40,600 bases of DNA from Lentzea indica (lineage in GTDB: Bacteria > Actinomycetota > Actinomycetes > Mycobacteriales > Pseudonocardiaceae), in NCBI RefSeq assembly GCF_012184385.1, contig NZ_VSRL01000057.1, positions 1 to 40,600 on the forward strand, read 5' to 3'. Shown here piece after piece: positions 25,927 to 34,980 of the stretch. Position numbers and translations under genes: made by a program. How positions within the stretch are numbered: the first letter of the stretch is position 1; each line of letters opens with the position of its first letter. Below the pieces are notes generated by a model that saw nothing but the letters and a program-made list of their open reading frames with translations, ran no database searches and was not told where the DNA came from.

Positions 25927-27128
25927 ATGAGCGAAGCCTTGATCTTCGACGCGGTGCGCACGCCGCGCGGCAAGGGCAAGCGCGGGTCGCTGCACAGCGT
26001 CAGGCCCGTCGAGCTGGCGCCGGTGTGCTGCGCGCGCTGTCCGAACGCAACTCCCTCGACACCTCCGCGGTGGACGACGTCGTGTTCGGCGTGGTGTCAC
26101 CGCTCGGCGAGCAGGGCGGCGACATCGCCCGCACGGCGGTGCTGGCCGCGGGCTGGGACCAGCGCCCTGCCGGTGTGCAGCTCAACCGGTTCTGCGCGTC
26201 CGGCCTGGAGTCGGTGAACCTCGCCGCCGCCAAGGTCGCGTCCGGGTTCGAGGACCTGGTGGTGGCGGGCGGCGTCGAGTCGATGTCGCGCGTGCCGATG
26301 GGATCCGACGGTGGCGCGTGGGCGATCGACCCGGCGACCAACTTCGACCTGTCGTTCGTGCCGCAGGGCGTTTCCGCCGACCTGATCGCGACGATGGAAG
26401 GCTTCTCGCGCACGGACGTCGACGCGTGGGCCGCCCGATCGCACGCCCGTGCCTTCGAGGCGCTGAAGGACGGCCGGTTCGAGCGGTCCGTCGTGCCGGT
26501 GATCGACCAGAACGGCACTGTCGTCCTGAAGGAAGACGAGACGGTCCGTCCCGAGTCCACCGTGGAATCACTCGGCAGGTTGAAGCCGAGCTTCCAGTTC
26601 CACGGCGACCTCGGCTATGACACCGTCGCGATCGACCGCTACCCCACCGTCGAGCGCATCGACCACGTGCATACGCCCGGCAACTCGTCGCAGATCGTCG
26701 ACGGTGCCGCCGCGATGCTGATCGGGTCCGCGGCGGCTGGACAGGCTTTGGGCCTGACACCTCGTGCCCGGATCGTTTCCGTCGCGGTGGTCGGAACCGA
26801 GCCGACGATCATGCTGACCGGGCCCGCGCCCTCCGCGCGCAAGGCGTTGGACAAGGCTGGGCTCTCGGTCGAGGACATCGACCTGTTCGAGGTCAACGAG
26901 GCGTTCTCGTCCGTCGTGCTGAAGTTCCTGCGGGACATGGACATCCCCGAGGACAAGGTCAACGTCAACGGCGGCGCGATCGCGCTGGGCCACCCGCTGG
27001 GCGCCACCGGCTGCATGATCCTCGGCACGCTGCTGGACGAGCTGGAGCGCCGGGACCTGCGCCGCGGCCTGGCCACGCTGTGCGTGGGTGGCGGCATGGG
27101 TATCGCGACGATCATCGAGAGGGTCTGA
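25927..27128 (+). CDS. fadA: Acetyl-CoA C-acyltransferase (thiolase), frameshifted
   Basis: The last enzyme of beta-oxidation; it cleaves 3-ketoacyl-CoA. The first 30 residues ([20 protein letters not shown], then VRPVELA) are in one frame; from about 26020 the match continues as [23 protein letters not shown]. One missing base (probably a G in GGCGCC) explains this; repaired, the length of about 400 aa is normal. The nucleophile Cys is in [11 protein letters not shown], the acidic/His pair in [14 protein letters not shown], and the second Cys in TLCVGGGMG. It is followed after 3 bases by the FadB-type gene, the usual alpha/beta pair of the trifunctional complex. Confidence 0.92.
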
Positions 27129-27131
27129 GAG

Positions 27132-29162
27132 ATGCCTTTCCACTACGACAAGGACGCGGACGGCATCGTCACCCTGACGATGGACATGTCCGGCTCCGCC
27201 AACGTCATGAACACCGAGTACCAGGAGCTCATGGGCGAGGCGGTCTCCCGGCTCGAGGGCGACGAGATCACCGGTGTGATCATCACGTCCGCCAAGAAGA
27301 CGTTCTTCGCCGGCGGCGACCTGAACGTGCTGATCGCGATCACCCCGGAGAACGCTTCCCAGGCGCTGGAAGGCGTCGAGGAGCTCAAGTCCCAGCTGCG
27401 GCGCCTGGAGAAGCTCGGCAAGCCGGTCGTGGCGGCGATCAACGGTTCGGCGCTGGGCGGCGGCTTCGAGATCGCGCTGGCCTCGCACCGCAGGATCGTG
27501 TTGAACGACAACAGCATCCGCGTCGGCCTGCCCGAGGCCACGCTGGGCCTGCTGCCCGGCGGCGGTGGCGTCACGCGCATGGTGCGGCTGCTGGGCGTGC
27601 AGAAGGCGTTGCCGTTGCTCATGGAGGGCAAGCAGCTGCGACCGGAGCGCGCTCTGCAGGCCGGGATCGTGCACCAGGTCGTCGAGACGCGCGAGGAGCT
27701 GATCTCCGAGGCCCGCGCGTGGATCCTGGCGAACCCGGAGCCGGTGCAGCCGTGGGACGTCCAGGGCGCCGGGGTGCCGGACCTGAAGTTCGGTGACCCC
27801 AACAGCTACGGCCTTCTCGCCGCGGCGCCCGCCGTGCTGAGCAAGAAGTCGCACGGCGCGTACCCGGCGCCGGAGAAGATCATGGCGACGGCGGTCGAGG
27901 GTGCCTACGTCGACTTCGACACGGCGTTGAAGATCGAGGGCCGCTACTTCGTGGAACTGGCCTCCGGTCAGGTTTCCAAGAACATGATCACGGCGTTCTG
28001 GTTCAACCTCAACGAGGTCAACGGCCGCGCGTCCGCTTCAGGCCGCAAGGTCGCCAAGCTGGGCGTGCTGGGCGCGGGCATGATGGGCGCTGGAATCGCC
28101 GAGGTGTCAGCGAAAGCCGGCATCGAGGTGGTCCTGAAGGACGTGACCCTGGAGTCGGCGCAGAAGGGCGCTCAGGGCCTCTCCGGAATCACCCCGACGG
28201 ACTCCGACGACGACCTCGAGGGCTGCGACCTGATCATCGAGGCCGTGTTCGAGAACCGCGAGCTGAAGAACAAGGTTCTGCCCGCGGCGGAAGCGCAGGC
28301 GTTGCCCGACGCGGTGATCGCGTCCAACACCTCGACGTTGCCGATCACCGGGCTGGCTTCCGCGGTGTCGGCGCCGGAACGGTTCATCGGGCTGCACTTC
28401 TTCTCGCCCGTGCCGAAGATGCGGCTGGTGGAGATCATCCGCGGCGAGAAGACGTCGGAGGAGACGCTGCAGCGCGCGCTGGACTACGTGCGGCAGATCG
28501 GGAAGACGCCGATCGTGGTCAACGACTCGCGCGGCTTCTACACCTCGCGTACCTTCGGCACGTACGTGATCGAGGCGATCACGATGCTGGCCGAGGGCGT
28601 GGCTCCCGCTCTCATCGAGAACGTGGCTCGCAAGGCCGGCATGGCGGTCGGACCGCTGGCCGTGTCGGACGAGGTGACGCTGTCGCTGCAGCTGAAGATC
28701 CACGACCAGACGCTCGCCGACGACCCGTCGCTGGTCTCGGAAAGCGCTGCCTACGACCTGATCCGCGAGATGGTGTCGTTGGGACGCACCGGAAAGTCCG
28801 GCGGCGCAGGCTTCTACGAGTACCCCTCGGACGGTTCGAAGAAGTTCCTGTGGCCCGATCTGACGACTCGTTACGCGAAGGCCGACGCGGGCGTCTCCGA
28901 ACAGGACGTGCGGGACCGGCTGCTGTTCGTGCAGTCGCTGGAAACCGTGCGGTGCCTGGACGAGGGCGTGCTGACGTCGGTGGCGGACGCGAACATCGGC
29001 TCGATCTTCGGGTTCGGCTTCGCGCCGTGGAGCGGTGGCACGTTGCAGTTCATCAACTCCTACGGCGTGCAGGCGTTCGTCGAGCGCGCGGACTACCTCG
29101 CCGACACGTACGGGGAGCGGTTCCGCCCGCCGGCCTCGCTGCGGGAGCGCGACAGGTTCTGA
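27132..29162 (+). CDS. fadB: FadB-type enoyl-CoA hydratase/3-hydroxyacyl-CoA dehydrogenase
   Basis: A 676-aa bifunctional enzyme. Residues about 1-250 are the crotonase domain: FFAGGDLNVL (oxyanion site), ALGGGFEIALAS and LPEATLGLLPGGGG, with the two catalytic Glu. From about residue 305 the dehydrogenase starts: VAKLGVLGAGMMGAGIAEVSA (NAD loop), CDLIIEAVFE, ASNTSTLPI and LHFFSPVPKMRLVEII (catalytic His). The last domain continues to 676. Between AGIEVVLKDVTLE and ITPTDSDDDLEGCD some 25-30 residues that family members normally have (the helical clamp segment after the second beta strand) are absent, so the chain is shorter than the usual about 710-720. The loss is in frame. It pairs with the thiolase gene before it. 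Confidence 0.92.
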   Translation: MPFHYDKDADGIVTLTMDMSGSANVMNTEYQELMGEAVSRLEGDEITGVIITSAKKTFFAGGDLNVLIAITPENASQALEGVEELKSQLRRLEKLGKPVVAAINGSALGGGFEIALASHRRIVLNDNSIRVGLPEATLGLLPGGGGVTRMVRLLGVQKALPLLMEGKQLRPERALQAGIVHQVVETREELISEARAWILANPEPVQPWDVQGAGVPDLKFGDPNSYGLLAAAPAVLSKKSHGAYPAPEKIMATAVEGAYVDFDTALKIEGRYFVELASGQVSKNMITAFWFNLNEVNGRASASGRKVAKLGVLGAGMMGAGIAEVSAKAGIEVVLKDVTLESAQKGAQGLSGITPTDSDDDLEGCDLIIEAVFENRELKNKVLPAAEAQALPDAVIASNTSTLPITGLASAVSAPERFIGLHFFSPVPKMRLVEIIRGEKTSEETLQRALDYVRQIGKTPIVVNDSRGFYTSRTFGTYVIEAITMLAEGVAPALIENVARKAGMAVGPLAVSDEVTLSLQLKIHDQTLADDPSLVSESAAYDLIREMVSLGRTGKSGGAGFYEYPSDGSKKFLWPDLTTRYAKADAGVSEQDVRDRLLFVQSLETVRCLDEGVLTSVADANIGSIFGFGFAPWSGGTLQFINSYGVQAFVERADYLADTYGERFRPPASLRERDRF

Positions 29163-29163
29163 G

Positions 29164-30124
29164 TCAGGCGCGGTAGGAACCGGGCGAGGACCCGGTCCAC
29201 CGCTTGAAAGCCCGGTGGAAGGCGCTCGCCTCGGAGAACCCGAGGCGCAGCGCCAACTCCTCCACCGACTCCCCGCCCCGCACCAGCGAGGCCACCGCCT
29301 GGTCGCGCAGCAACTGCTCCCGCACCTCGCGGAACGACGTCCCCTCCGCGGCGAGCCTCCTGCGCAAGGTCGGCGCGGACACCCCCAGCTGAGCGGCCAC
29401 GGCCTCCAGTCCGGTGGACACCGCGCCCGAGCAGCCGTCGCACGTGCCCTGCCGTGTCCGCGCCGTGGTCCCGCCGCGACAACAACTCCGCTGGCGAGTA
29501 TCGCAGGAACCTGCGCAACGCCGCCTCGTCCTGCACGACCGGCATGCGCAGGAACTTCGGGTCGAACAAGATCGTGGTGGCGGGCGCGTCGAAGGTCAGC
29601 GGACAACCGAAGATCAGGTGGTACTCGGCGGCGTGAGCGGGTTCCTGGTAGGCGAACTCGGCTCCCTGCAGCGGGATGCGGCGGCCGATGAGCCACGACG
29701 AGAAGCGGTGCCAGAGCACGAGAAGCGACTCGGTCAGGAAATGGTCGGGGTCGCCGGGGATCTCGAGCGAGAAACGGCCGTCGTCGAGCGACAGGTGCAA
29801 CGGCTCGTCGAAGAGCGAGTAGAAGGCGAGGCCGCGTCTCAGCGCCGATTCGAGGTCCGGGCAGTGGACGGCGAGCAGGCACATCATCGCGAACGTGCCG
29901 CGTTTCGACGGGCGAGGCCCGAAGCCCATGAACTCGTCGTCGAGAACTTCCCAGAGCGTCTGGATGAACTTCGTGTACTGCGCGGGTGTCACGCGGGCGC
30001 GGTCGTCGGCGAGAAGGCTCGCCGGAATGCCCGCGCCGGCAAGGACCACGGACGGCTCCGGGCACGCGCGCAGTGCGGCGCGCACGTAGTGGATCGCCAC
30101 GGTCCGGGTGTGCACGAACCACAC
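29164..30124 (-). CDS. AraC-family regulator with PF12625-like N-terminal domain, frameshifted
   Basis: A transcription regulator of about 320 aa. The N-terminal part (YVRAALRACPEPSVVLAG to about residue 220) resembles the ligand-binding domain of OruR/ArgR-type AraC proteins, with YTKFIQTLWEVLDDEFMGFG and FYSLFDEPLHLSLDDG. At about 29420-29430 the frame changes; the other frame has LEAVAAQLGVSAPTLRRRLAAEG and ELALRLGFSEASAFHRAFKRW, the two helix-turn-helix motifs. One extra or two missing bases explain the break. The start is a GTG; a GTG 3 or 8 codons later may be better, because a strong hairpin precedes the first one. It lies tail to tail with the FadB-type gene, one base apart, and could control the fatty-acid genes. 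Confidence 0.85.
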
Positions 30125-30134
30125 TAAAACGCCG

Positions 30135-30182
30135 CCGGCGGTGACGCGGCTCCGGGGAGAGTTGGAGCCGCGTCACCGCCGG
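30135..30182 (-). terminator. Strong terminator directly before the AraC gene
   Basis: Two perfect 19-base arms (30135-30153 and 30164-30182) with a 10-base loop. On the minus strand GCGTTTTAGTG follows, so it is a good intrinsic terminator for the gene ending at 30332. It ends just before the AraC start at 30124, so it could also act as an attenuator. Confidence 0.75.
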
Positions 30183-30277
30183 AGTGGGCCCACCCAGTGA
30201 GCCGTGCTCCTCGCCAACAGGGCTTCCGCACGCCCATCGGCAAGGGACGATGTTGTGTCCGTTCCGTTAACGCTATG

Positions 30278-30289
30278 TGGTCTAGACCA
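30278..30289. promoter_or_regulatory. DasR-responsive element (dre) core
   Basis: TGGTCTAGACCA is identical to the centre of the DasR consensus ACTGGTCTAGACCA(G/C)T; the outer two bases on each side do not match well. It lies 150 bases upstream of the AraC start and 43 bases downstream of the DM13 stop. What it controls is unknown. Confidence 0.55.
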
Positions 30290-30331
30290 GGAAAGTCAAT
30301 AGTGCGAAGAGAGCAGGCCTGGCGCGATGTT

Positions 30332-30868
30332 TCAGGCTTGTTCCAGCGGTGCTACGGCGAAGCCCGCAGCGAACCTCTGGCACCAGATCACGACGCTCCG
30401 AATGGCGGAGACATCCACGCCGGAGGGAATTTCGTACACCTGGTCGCCACGATTTCCCTTCAGCTTGCCAAGACTGGTGAATCCCTGACCAAAGGTCTTC
30501 TCCGACGAGCTCGACGGATGCGGCGAGAGGTAAACGTACAGGTCAGGGCCATCACTGGTGTCCAGCGAGGCGAACTGGACCGAATGTCCGCCACCGGGAA
30601 GTTTGATGAGGCTCGCCTTACCGGTGGTCGCATGCTCAAGAGAGCGCCACTCGCCCGTCGCGACCTCTTTGGCCGTTTCCACAGGCGCTGAGACCGACGT
30701 GGAAGTAGGAGCGGAAGCCGACGTGGAAGTCGGCGCGGCGGGCACGAGCAGCGGGTCGTGCGTTTCCCTGACCGTGAGCAGGCGCCACGGCTGGAACAGG
30801 TACAACCCGACCCCGAGCGCGACGACCAGCACAACAGCGACGGGGATCAGGAATCGGCGAAGCGGCAT
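30332..30868 (-). CDS. Membrane-anchored DM13 domain protein
   Basis: A 178-aa exported protein: start MPLRRFLIPVAVVLVVALGV is a membrane anchor, then a Ser/Thr/Pro linker (about 42-65), then a DM13 domain (about 70-178). The domain is recognisable by GPDLYVYLSPH, LGKLKGNRGDQVYEIP and SVVIWCQRFAAGFAVAPL, with the conserved Cys after VVIW, proposed in the family to take part in redox or cytochrome-like electron transfer. The function is not established. ATG 30868 has no strong ribosome site. A divergent gene starts 61 bases away. Confidence 0.85.
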   Translation of the reverse strand: MPLRRFLIPVAVVLVVALGVGLYLFQPWRLLTVRETHDPLLVPAAPTSTSASAPTSTSVSAPVETAKEVATGEWRSLEHATTGKASLIKLPGGGHSVQFASLDTSDGPDLYVYLSPHPSSSSEKTFGQGFTSLGKLKGNRGDQVYEIPSGVDVSAIRSVVIWCQRFAAGFAVAPLEQA

Positions 30869-30916
30869 ACCGAAAATACTGGTCCAAACCGGCCCGAAAA
30901 GAGCTTACGGAGTTGT

Positions 30917-30922
30917 TAGGGT
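30917..30922 (+). promoter_or_regulatory. -10 box of a leaderless transcript
   Basis: TAGGGT (TANNNT) ends 6 bases before the GTG at 30929. No ribosome site is visible. Confidence 0.5.
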
Positions 30923-30928
30923 CCTGCC

Positions 30929-31279
30929 GTGGCGACACAGGCGAGGATCGGCCAGGCCGTGCTCGGAGTCCTGATGATCGGCTGCGCCCTGACGGGCCTG
31001 TTCCCCAGACCAGTCCCGCTCCTCTTCGCCATCGCAGCAGTAGGCACAGCCAACGCCGCGTTCCCGCTCATGCGCACGTTCGGCTCCGCACTGCTCGGCG
31101 GCGTAGCGGCCTCCTCCATCGCCCTGTCGTCGGTCCCGTTCGTAACCTGCTCCTCGGAACGCTTCACCGAGGTGTTCACCTGCACGGGTGACGCTCCGAC
31201 GTGGCATCTGACCGGAACCGTGCTGGTGGCAGGCCTTTCCGGGGCCAGTTTGGTACTCGCCCGGATCACAGATCAGTGA
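30929..31279 (+). CDS. Hypothetical four-segment membrane protein
   Basis: A 116-aa protein with four likely membrane segments (AVLGVLMIGCALTGLF; PLLFAIAAVGTANAAFPLM; ALLGGVAASSIALSSVPFV; GTVLVAGLSGASLVLARI). A short loop after the third segment carries two Cys (VTCSSERFTEVFTC), which could form a disulfide on the outer face. I do not recognise the family. GTG 30929 is supported by the -10 box and by the first helix. It is divergent from the DM13 gene. Confidence 0.75.
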   Translation: MATQARIGQAVLGVLMIGCALTGLFPRPVPLLFAIAAVGTANAAFPLMRTFGSALLGGVAASSIALSSVPFVTCSSERFTEVFTCTGDAPTWHLTGTVLVAGLSGASLVLARITDQ

Positions 31280-31414
31280 CAGCGATCACTCAACCGGGGC
31301 CGTCAAAGAGCCGATAAGGCATGCAGGTGAGCGTTCTCCTGCGACCGGTCTACCCGGTAATCTGCCGGGAGCGTGATCGCCTGACTTCCAACCGTGAGCA
31401 TTGAGGAGACTGCT

Positions 31415-31800
31415 GTGCGCGCACTGTGGGCCGCGGGTGGTTCCGCCGTGCTCGGGTCCGCGTTGCTCGGAGTGCTGGTAGGCATGGCGATCCACGGCGT
31501 GAACGACGACGAACCGCTGAGCCGGACCCCGTCGTCCAGCTGGATCACGTCCACGCCCGGCACCCCACCGAGCTCGCCCGAGAGCTCCACCCCCGACAGC
31601 AGCGCCCCGCCGAGCTCAGACAGCTCGACGCCGAGCACGCAGCAACAAACCCCGAAGAAGACCACCCCACCCCCGGCCGCGACGAACCCGAACCCGCCAC
31701 CCCACCGGCGGCACCCACGACGACCACGACGACGCCGCCAGGCTGGCCGTGCAGCCCGCTGAACCCGCTGCCGCCGCCCACCTGTAAGAACCTGGGATAA
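31415..31800 (+). CDS. Small Ser/Thr/Pro-rich membrane-anchored protein, probably frameshifted
   Basis: The N-terminus is one membrane segment (AAGGSAVLGSALLGVLVGMAIHG), followed by a Ser/Pro/Thr-rich part (SSPESSTPDSSAPPSS). GTG 31415 has GAGGAG 6 bases upstream and is preferred over GTG 31394. The open frame ends at 31762 in an Arg-rich tail; from about 31700 another frame fits the composition better (AAPTTTTTTPPGWPCSPLNP) and stops at 31800. One missing base explains the break. It may be a wall-spanning anchor or stalk; function unknown. Confidence 0.65.
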
Positions 31801-31839
31801 GTCCCCCGCGCCGGATCCCGGCGAAACCAACGGCGAGCG

Positions 31840-31914
31840 GCGATGGCGCAGCCGAGCAGTCCGCCCACGCGATGGCGAAGCCGAGCACTCCGCGATGGCG
31901 CAGCCGAGCAGTCC
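31840..31914. repeat. Three direct repeats, 23-base unit
   Basis: Copies of GCGATGGCGCAGCCGAGCAG start at 31840, 31869 and 31892; the middle one differs at two positions. Nothing coding fits. Confidence 0.7.
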
Positions 31915-31931
31915 GCCCCCATACGACTCTG

Positions 31932-32072
31932 GCGGTGTGGCTCCCCCGTCTAGCGCTCCGACGCTTTAGCCGCGCCCGAGGAGGAGGGTCAAGTCGACAC
32001 GCTTTTCGTCGACTTGACCCTCCTCCTCGGGTGTGGCTGCCTCTGGTGCGATAGACGGGGGAGCCACACCGC
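31932..32072. repeat. Nested long palindrome (21-base outer, 24-base inner arms)
   Basis: Outer arms at 31932-31952 and 32052-32072 are perfect reverse complements (21 bases; core GGCTCCCCCGTCTA). Inside, 31975-31998 and 32008-32031 pair perfectly over 24 bases, separated by a 9-base loop. The segments between outer and inner arms (22 and 20 bases) do not pair. The whole forms a 141-base hairpin with an internal loop. No target-site duplication was seen around it. Its role is unknown. Confidence 0.8.
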
Positions 32073-32333
32073 AGCCGCAACCACCAACGCAACCGCAAGC
32101 CGCCAAAACCAACAGGCGTGCCATCAACCCACGAACGGCGCTGGAGGGCTCTTTTGGGAGTGTCGGGAGTCTGAGGGCAGAGCCCTCAGGAAAAGCACGC
32201 ACCCGCAAGGTGACAACGCACCCCAACCACCTACGGACACGAAACCGGACAGCCGCCAACGCACCAGGGAGACAACCCACCAAACCGACGCGCCCCCAGC
32301 GCAAGCTCCCCCAGGCGTCCCCTCAAAACAAGA
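32073..32333. other. Intergenic stretch without a gene
   Basis: Frames on both strands are low-complexity (Thr/Asn/Gln or Gly/Cys-rich) with no recognisable start. A small 8-base hairpin lies at 32171-32189. Nothing else was identified. Confidence 0.45.
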
Positions 32334-32364
32334 ACCCCCTGAGCCCAAACGCTACTCAGGGGGT
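32334..32364 (-). terminator. Terminator of ftsZ
   Basis: ACCCCCTGAG and CTCAGGGGGT pair over 10 bases; on the minus strand TTCTTGTTTTG follows. It lies about 90 bases after the ftsZ stop. Confidence 0.8.
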
Positions 32365-32453
32365 CCGACAAGATCACAAAGCCAAGAGACCATCAGGCTC
32401 AGACCGAGGAAAACTCAGCCAAAGCCGAGCTCAACCAGAGCCGAGCCCCACCC

Positions 32454-33758
32454 TCACCGCCGCATGAACGGCGGCACGTCCACCTCATCATCCGGGTCCT
32501 CCGTGACCGGCACCGGCCGAGAAGGCAACGACCCGTTCTGAGACAACGGCCGAGGAACCGAGGGCACGTACCCGTTCCCATGCGAAGGCGAAGGCTGCGG
32601 CGGCACCGAGGTAGGCGGATGAACAGGCCGAGCCTCAGGCTGCGCCACCGGCTGCGGAGCAACAGGCTGCTGCTGGGCCACAGGCTGAGCAACCGGAGCC
32701 GGCTGAGCCTGAGGCACGTGCGCAGGCGCGGCCGTGGCCGTGGCGATGGGCCCGGTAGCGGTCCGAGGCGGCGAGGACAGCGCCGTTGGCTCGAGCTTCT
32801 TGTGGGTCGGGCCGCCACTGTCAAAACCCGCCGCGATCACCGTGACCCGGACCTCGTCGCCCAAAGAGTCATCGATGACCGTACCGAAGATGATGTTCGC
32901 GTCCGGGTGCGCGGCCTCCTGGACCAGCGAGGCAGACTCGTTGATCTCGAAAAGGCCCAGGTCGGAGCCACCGGCGATCGAGAGCAGCACGCCGTGCGCG
33001 CCCTCCATCGAGGCCTCCAGCAGCGGCGAGTTGATCGCCTTCTGCGCGGCCTGAACCGCTCTGCCCTCGCCGCGCGCCGAGCCGATGCCCATCAACGCCG
33101 AGCCCGCGCCGGACATGACCGACTTGACGTCGGCGAAGTCCAGGTTGATCAGACCGGGGGTCGTGATCAGGTCGGTGATGCCCTGGACACCGGACAGCAG
33201 CACCTCGTCAGCGGACCGGAACGCGTCCATCAGGCTGACACCGATGTCACCCAGCTGGAGCAGCCGGTCGTTGGGGATGACGATCAGCGTGTCGCACTCG
33301 TTGCGCAGCGCCTGGATGCCGTCCTCGGCCTGCTTGGCGCGGCGCTTGCCCTCGAACGAGAACGGGCGCGTCACGACGCCGATGGTGAGTGCGCCGAGCT
33401 TGCGGGCGATCGAGGCCACCACCGGCGCGCCGCCGGTGCCCGTGCCGCCGCCCTCGCCGGCGGTCACGAAGACCATGTCGGCCCCCTTGAGGACCTCCTC
33501 GATCTCCTCGCGGTGGTCTTCGGCGGCCCTGTGCCCGACCTCGGGGTTGGCGCCGGCACCGAGACCGCGGGTGAGCTCGCGGCCGATGTCGAGCTTGACG
33601 TCGGCATCAGACATCAGCAAGGCCTGTGCGTCGGTGTTCACCGCGATGAACTCGACGCCCTTGAGCCCGACCTCGATCATGCGGTTGACGGCGTTGACGC
33701 CGCCACCACCGATGCCGACGACCTTGATCACCGCGAGGTAGTTGTGCGGGGGCGTCAT
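32454..33758 (-). CDS. ftsZ: Cell division protein FtsZ
   Basis: A 434-aa tubulin-like GTPase that forms the division ring. Visible: [17 protein letters not shown], the GTP signature [24 protein letters not shown], and the T7 synergy loop [20 protein letters not shown] whose Asp completes the active site. The C-terminal linker (about 330-415) is long and rich in Pro/Gln/Ala; the final [12 protein letters not shown] is the usual tail that binds SepF and other partners. AAGGCGG lies 7 bases before ATG 33758. Unlike in most actinobacteria, ftsQ is not directly upstream: three foreign genes intervene. The genes that usually follow (yfiH, yggS, sepF) are missing downstream. Confidence 0.98.
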   Translation of the reverse strand: MTPPHNYLAVIKVVGIGGGGVNAVNRMIEVGLKGVEFIAVNTDAQALLMSDADVKLDIGRELTRGLGAGANPEVGHRAAEDHREEIEEVLKGADMVFVTAGEGGGTGTGGAPVVASIARKLGALTIGVVTRPFSFEGKRRAKQAEDGIQALRNECDTLIVIPNDRLLQLGDIGVSLMDAFRSADEVLLSGVQGITDLITTPGLINLDFADVKSVMSGAGSALMGIGSARGEGRAVQAAQKAINSPLLEASMEGAHGVLLSIAGGSDLGLFEINESASLVQEAAHPDANIIFGTVIDDSLGDEVRVTVIAAGFDSGGPTHKKLEPTALSSPPRTATGPIATATAAPAHVPQAQPAPVAQPVAQQQPVAPQPVAQPEARPVHPPTSVPPQPSPSHGNGYVPSVPRPLSQNGSLPSRPVPVTEDPDDEVDVPPFMRR

Positions 33759-33827
33759 CGGATCCGCCTTCCTGATCGTGGTCCGTGCTGTGGTGCTGGG
33801 TGGTGATGCACCCGGATTGAAACTCTC

Positions 33828-33858
33828 AACCTCTCATCGAGGTTCAAAGTTATGTCAA
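33828..33858 (-). promoter_or_regulatory. ftsZ promoter region
   Basis: On the minus strand TTGACATAACTTTG (from 33858) is followed by the inverted repeat AACCTC-N5-GAGGTT (33844-33828). A TTGACATAA stretch in this place is typical of actinobacterial ftsZ leaders. So ftsZ keeps its own promoter although it is separated from ftsQ. Confidence 0.6.
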
Positions 33859-34077
33859 CCCCATATGTTCCTGCTGGACGGTAAGCACCGGCGGTGCGTC
33901 GGTCCAGCAGCCACGCCGTAGGGTCCCAACACTGTGCGCTACTACTCCCCGGTCGTGCAGTCAAGCAGTACGCACGGTGCCGAGCACGGTGCACCACAAG
34001 CGTAGTCGGACCTCGAATCAGAGATCGTCTCGCCCATACCTTCGTCAGTTCCACACCATGTTCCGGTGATCTCTCGC

Positions 34078-34083
34078 TACCGT
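34078..34083 (+). promoter_or_regulatory. -10 box of a leaderless transcript (lectin)
   Basis: TACCGT (TANNNT) ends 6 bases before the ATG at 34090. No ribosome site is visible. Confidence 0.5.
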
Positions 34084-34089
34084 CGGTAG

Positions 34090-34980
34090 ATGGGGATGAA
34101 GATGCTGAGCGTCGCGCTGGCCGCGATCGCTCTGGGGGCAGTGACGGTGGCGCCCGCGAGCGCCGCGACCGGGAACGACATCGTCGAGATCAAGAACGTC
34201 GCGTACGGCGAATGCCTGCAAGCCGGGCAGGAGCCGCACGCCAGCCCTGTGGTCGTCGCGTGCAGCGGCGCCAGCAGCCAGCGCTGGGAAGTCATTCCGG
34301 TGGACGGGGGCAGACAACTGCTGCGCAACCTCGCCAGCAGGGAGTGCCTGAGCGAGATGTTCGCCGCGTACTACTGCGACGACCAAGGCGTCGACGAGTT
34401 CGCCGCGGTGCTGCCGCACGCGTCCGGCGCCGTGCGCATCAAGTTCGGGGACGGCGACAGGTACCTCACCGGTTTCACCTGGTCGGACGGCAGGCGCGAC
34501 GCGTGGTACCCGTCCTTCCGGGAGCACGACGAGCAGCTTTGGCAGGTGCGCAACGTCGGGACGACGCCGCCGCCTGCGGACACCGCAGGTCAGGTCGTGC
34601 GCATCCGCGCGGTCAACTTCGTCGAGCACGGCTGCATCAGCCTGACGAGCGGCACCCGGCTCGTGCCGGTGCCGTGTGCAGACACGCCGGAACAGAAGTT
34701 CCAGCGAGTCGAACTCGGTGACGGCCGGACGGCCTTCCGCAGCGTCGTCAACGACAAGTGCGTCGCCGTCCGTGAGACTCAGCCCATGGACCTCGAAGTG
34801 GTGTCGGACTGCGCACCGGACAACGTCCGGCAGCAGTGGTCGATCGAACCGACCAGGACCGGCGCCGCCCGCATCCGGCAGGCCGCCGGCGACCAGCTCC
34901 TCACGCCGGGTTCCGGGTGGGTGTTCCTGTACCCGCGCCAGAGCTACACCTGGCAGCTCTGGGAGCTGCTGCCGGCCTAG
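34090..34980 (+). CDS. Secreted ricin B-like beta-trefoil protein
   Basis: A 296-aa exported protein. Signal peptide 1-25 (MKMLSVALAAIALGAVTVAPASA). Two trefoil-like domains follow, each with the QxW marks of ricin B chains: QRWEVI and QLWQVR in the first, QQWSIE and QLWELL in the second, and Cys residues spaced as in such domains. A carbohydrate ligand is likely, which one is unknown; no catalytic domain is attached. The ATG at 34090 is supported by the -10 box. Its stop overlaps the stop of the DinB gene by 4 bases. It sits in the middle of the division block. Confidence 0.85.
   Translation: MGMKMLSVALAAIALGAVTVAPASAATGNDIVEIKNVAYGECLQAGQEPHASPVVVACSGASSQRWEVIPVDGGRQLLRNLASRECLSEMFAAYYCDDQGVDEFAAVLPHASGAVRIKFGDGDRYLTGFTWSDGRRDAWYPSFREHDEQLWQVRNVGTTPPPADTAGQVVRIRAVNFVEHGCISLTSGTRLVPVPCADTPEQKFQRVELGDGRTAFRSVVNDKCVAVRETQPMDLEVVSDCAPDNVRQQWSIEPTRTGAARIRQAAGDQLLTPGSGWVFLYPRQSYTWQLWELLPA

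Noticed and set aside
30197..30691. A 164-residue plus-strand frame
   Set aside because: It overlaps the DM13 gene on the other strand, whose domain is clear; no ribosome site or family match.
31840..31914. CRISPR or integron-like repeats
   Set aside because: Spacing is irregular (29 and 23 bases) and no integrase or cas gene is present.
31932..32072. The nested palindrome as an insertion sequence
   Set aside because: It encodes no transposase and has no flanking duplication; a miniature element remains possible and is kept as a finding.
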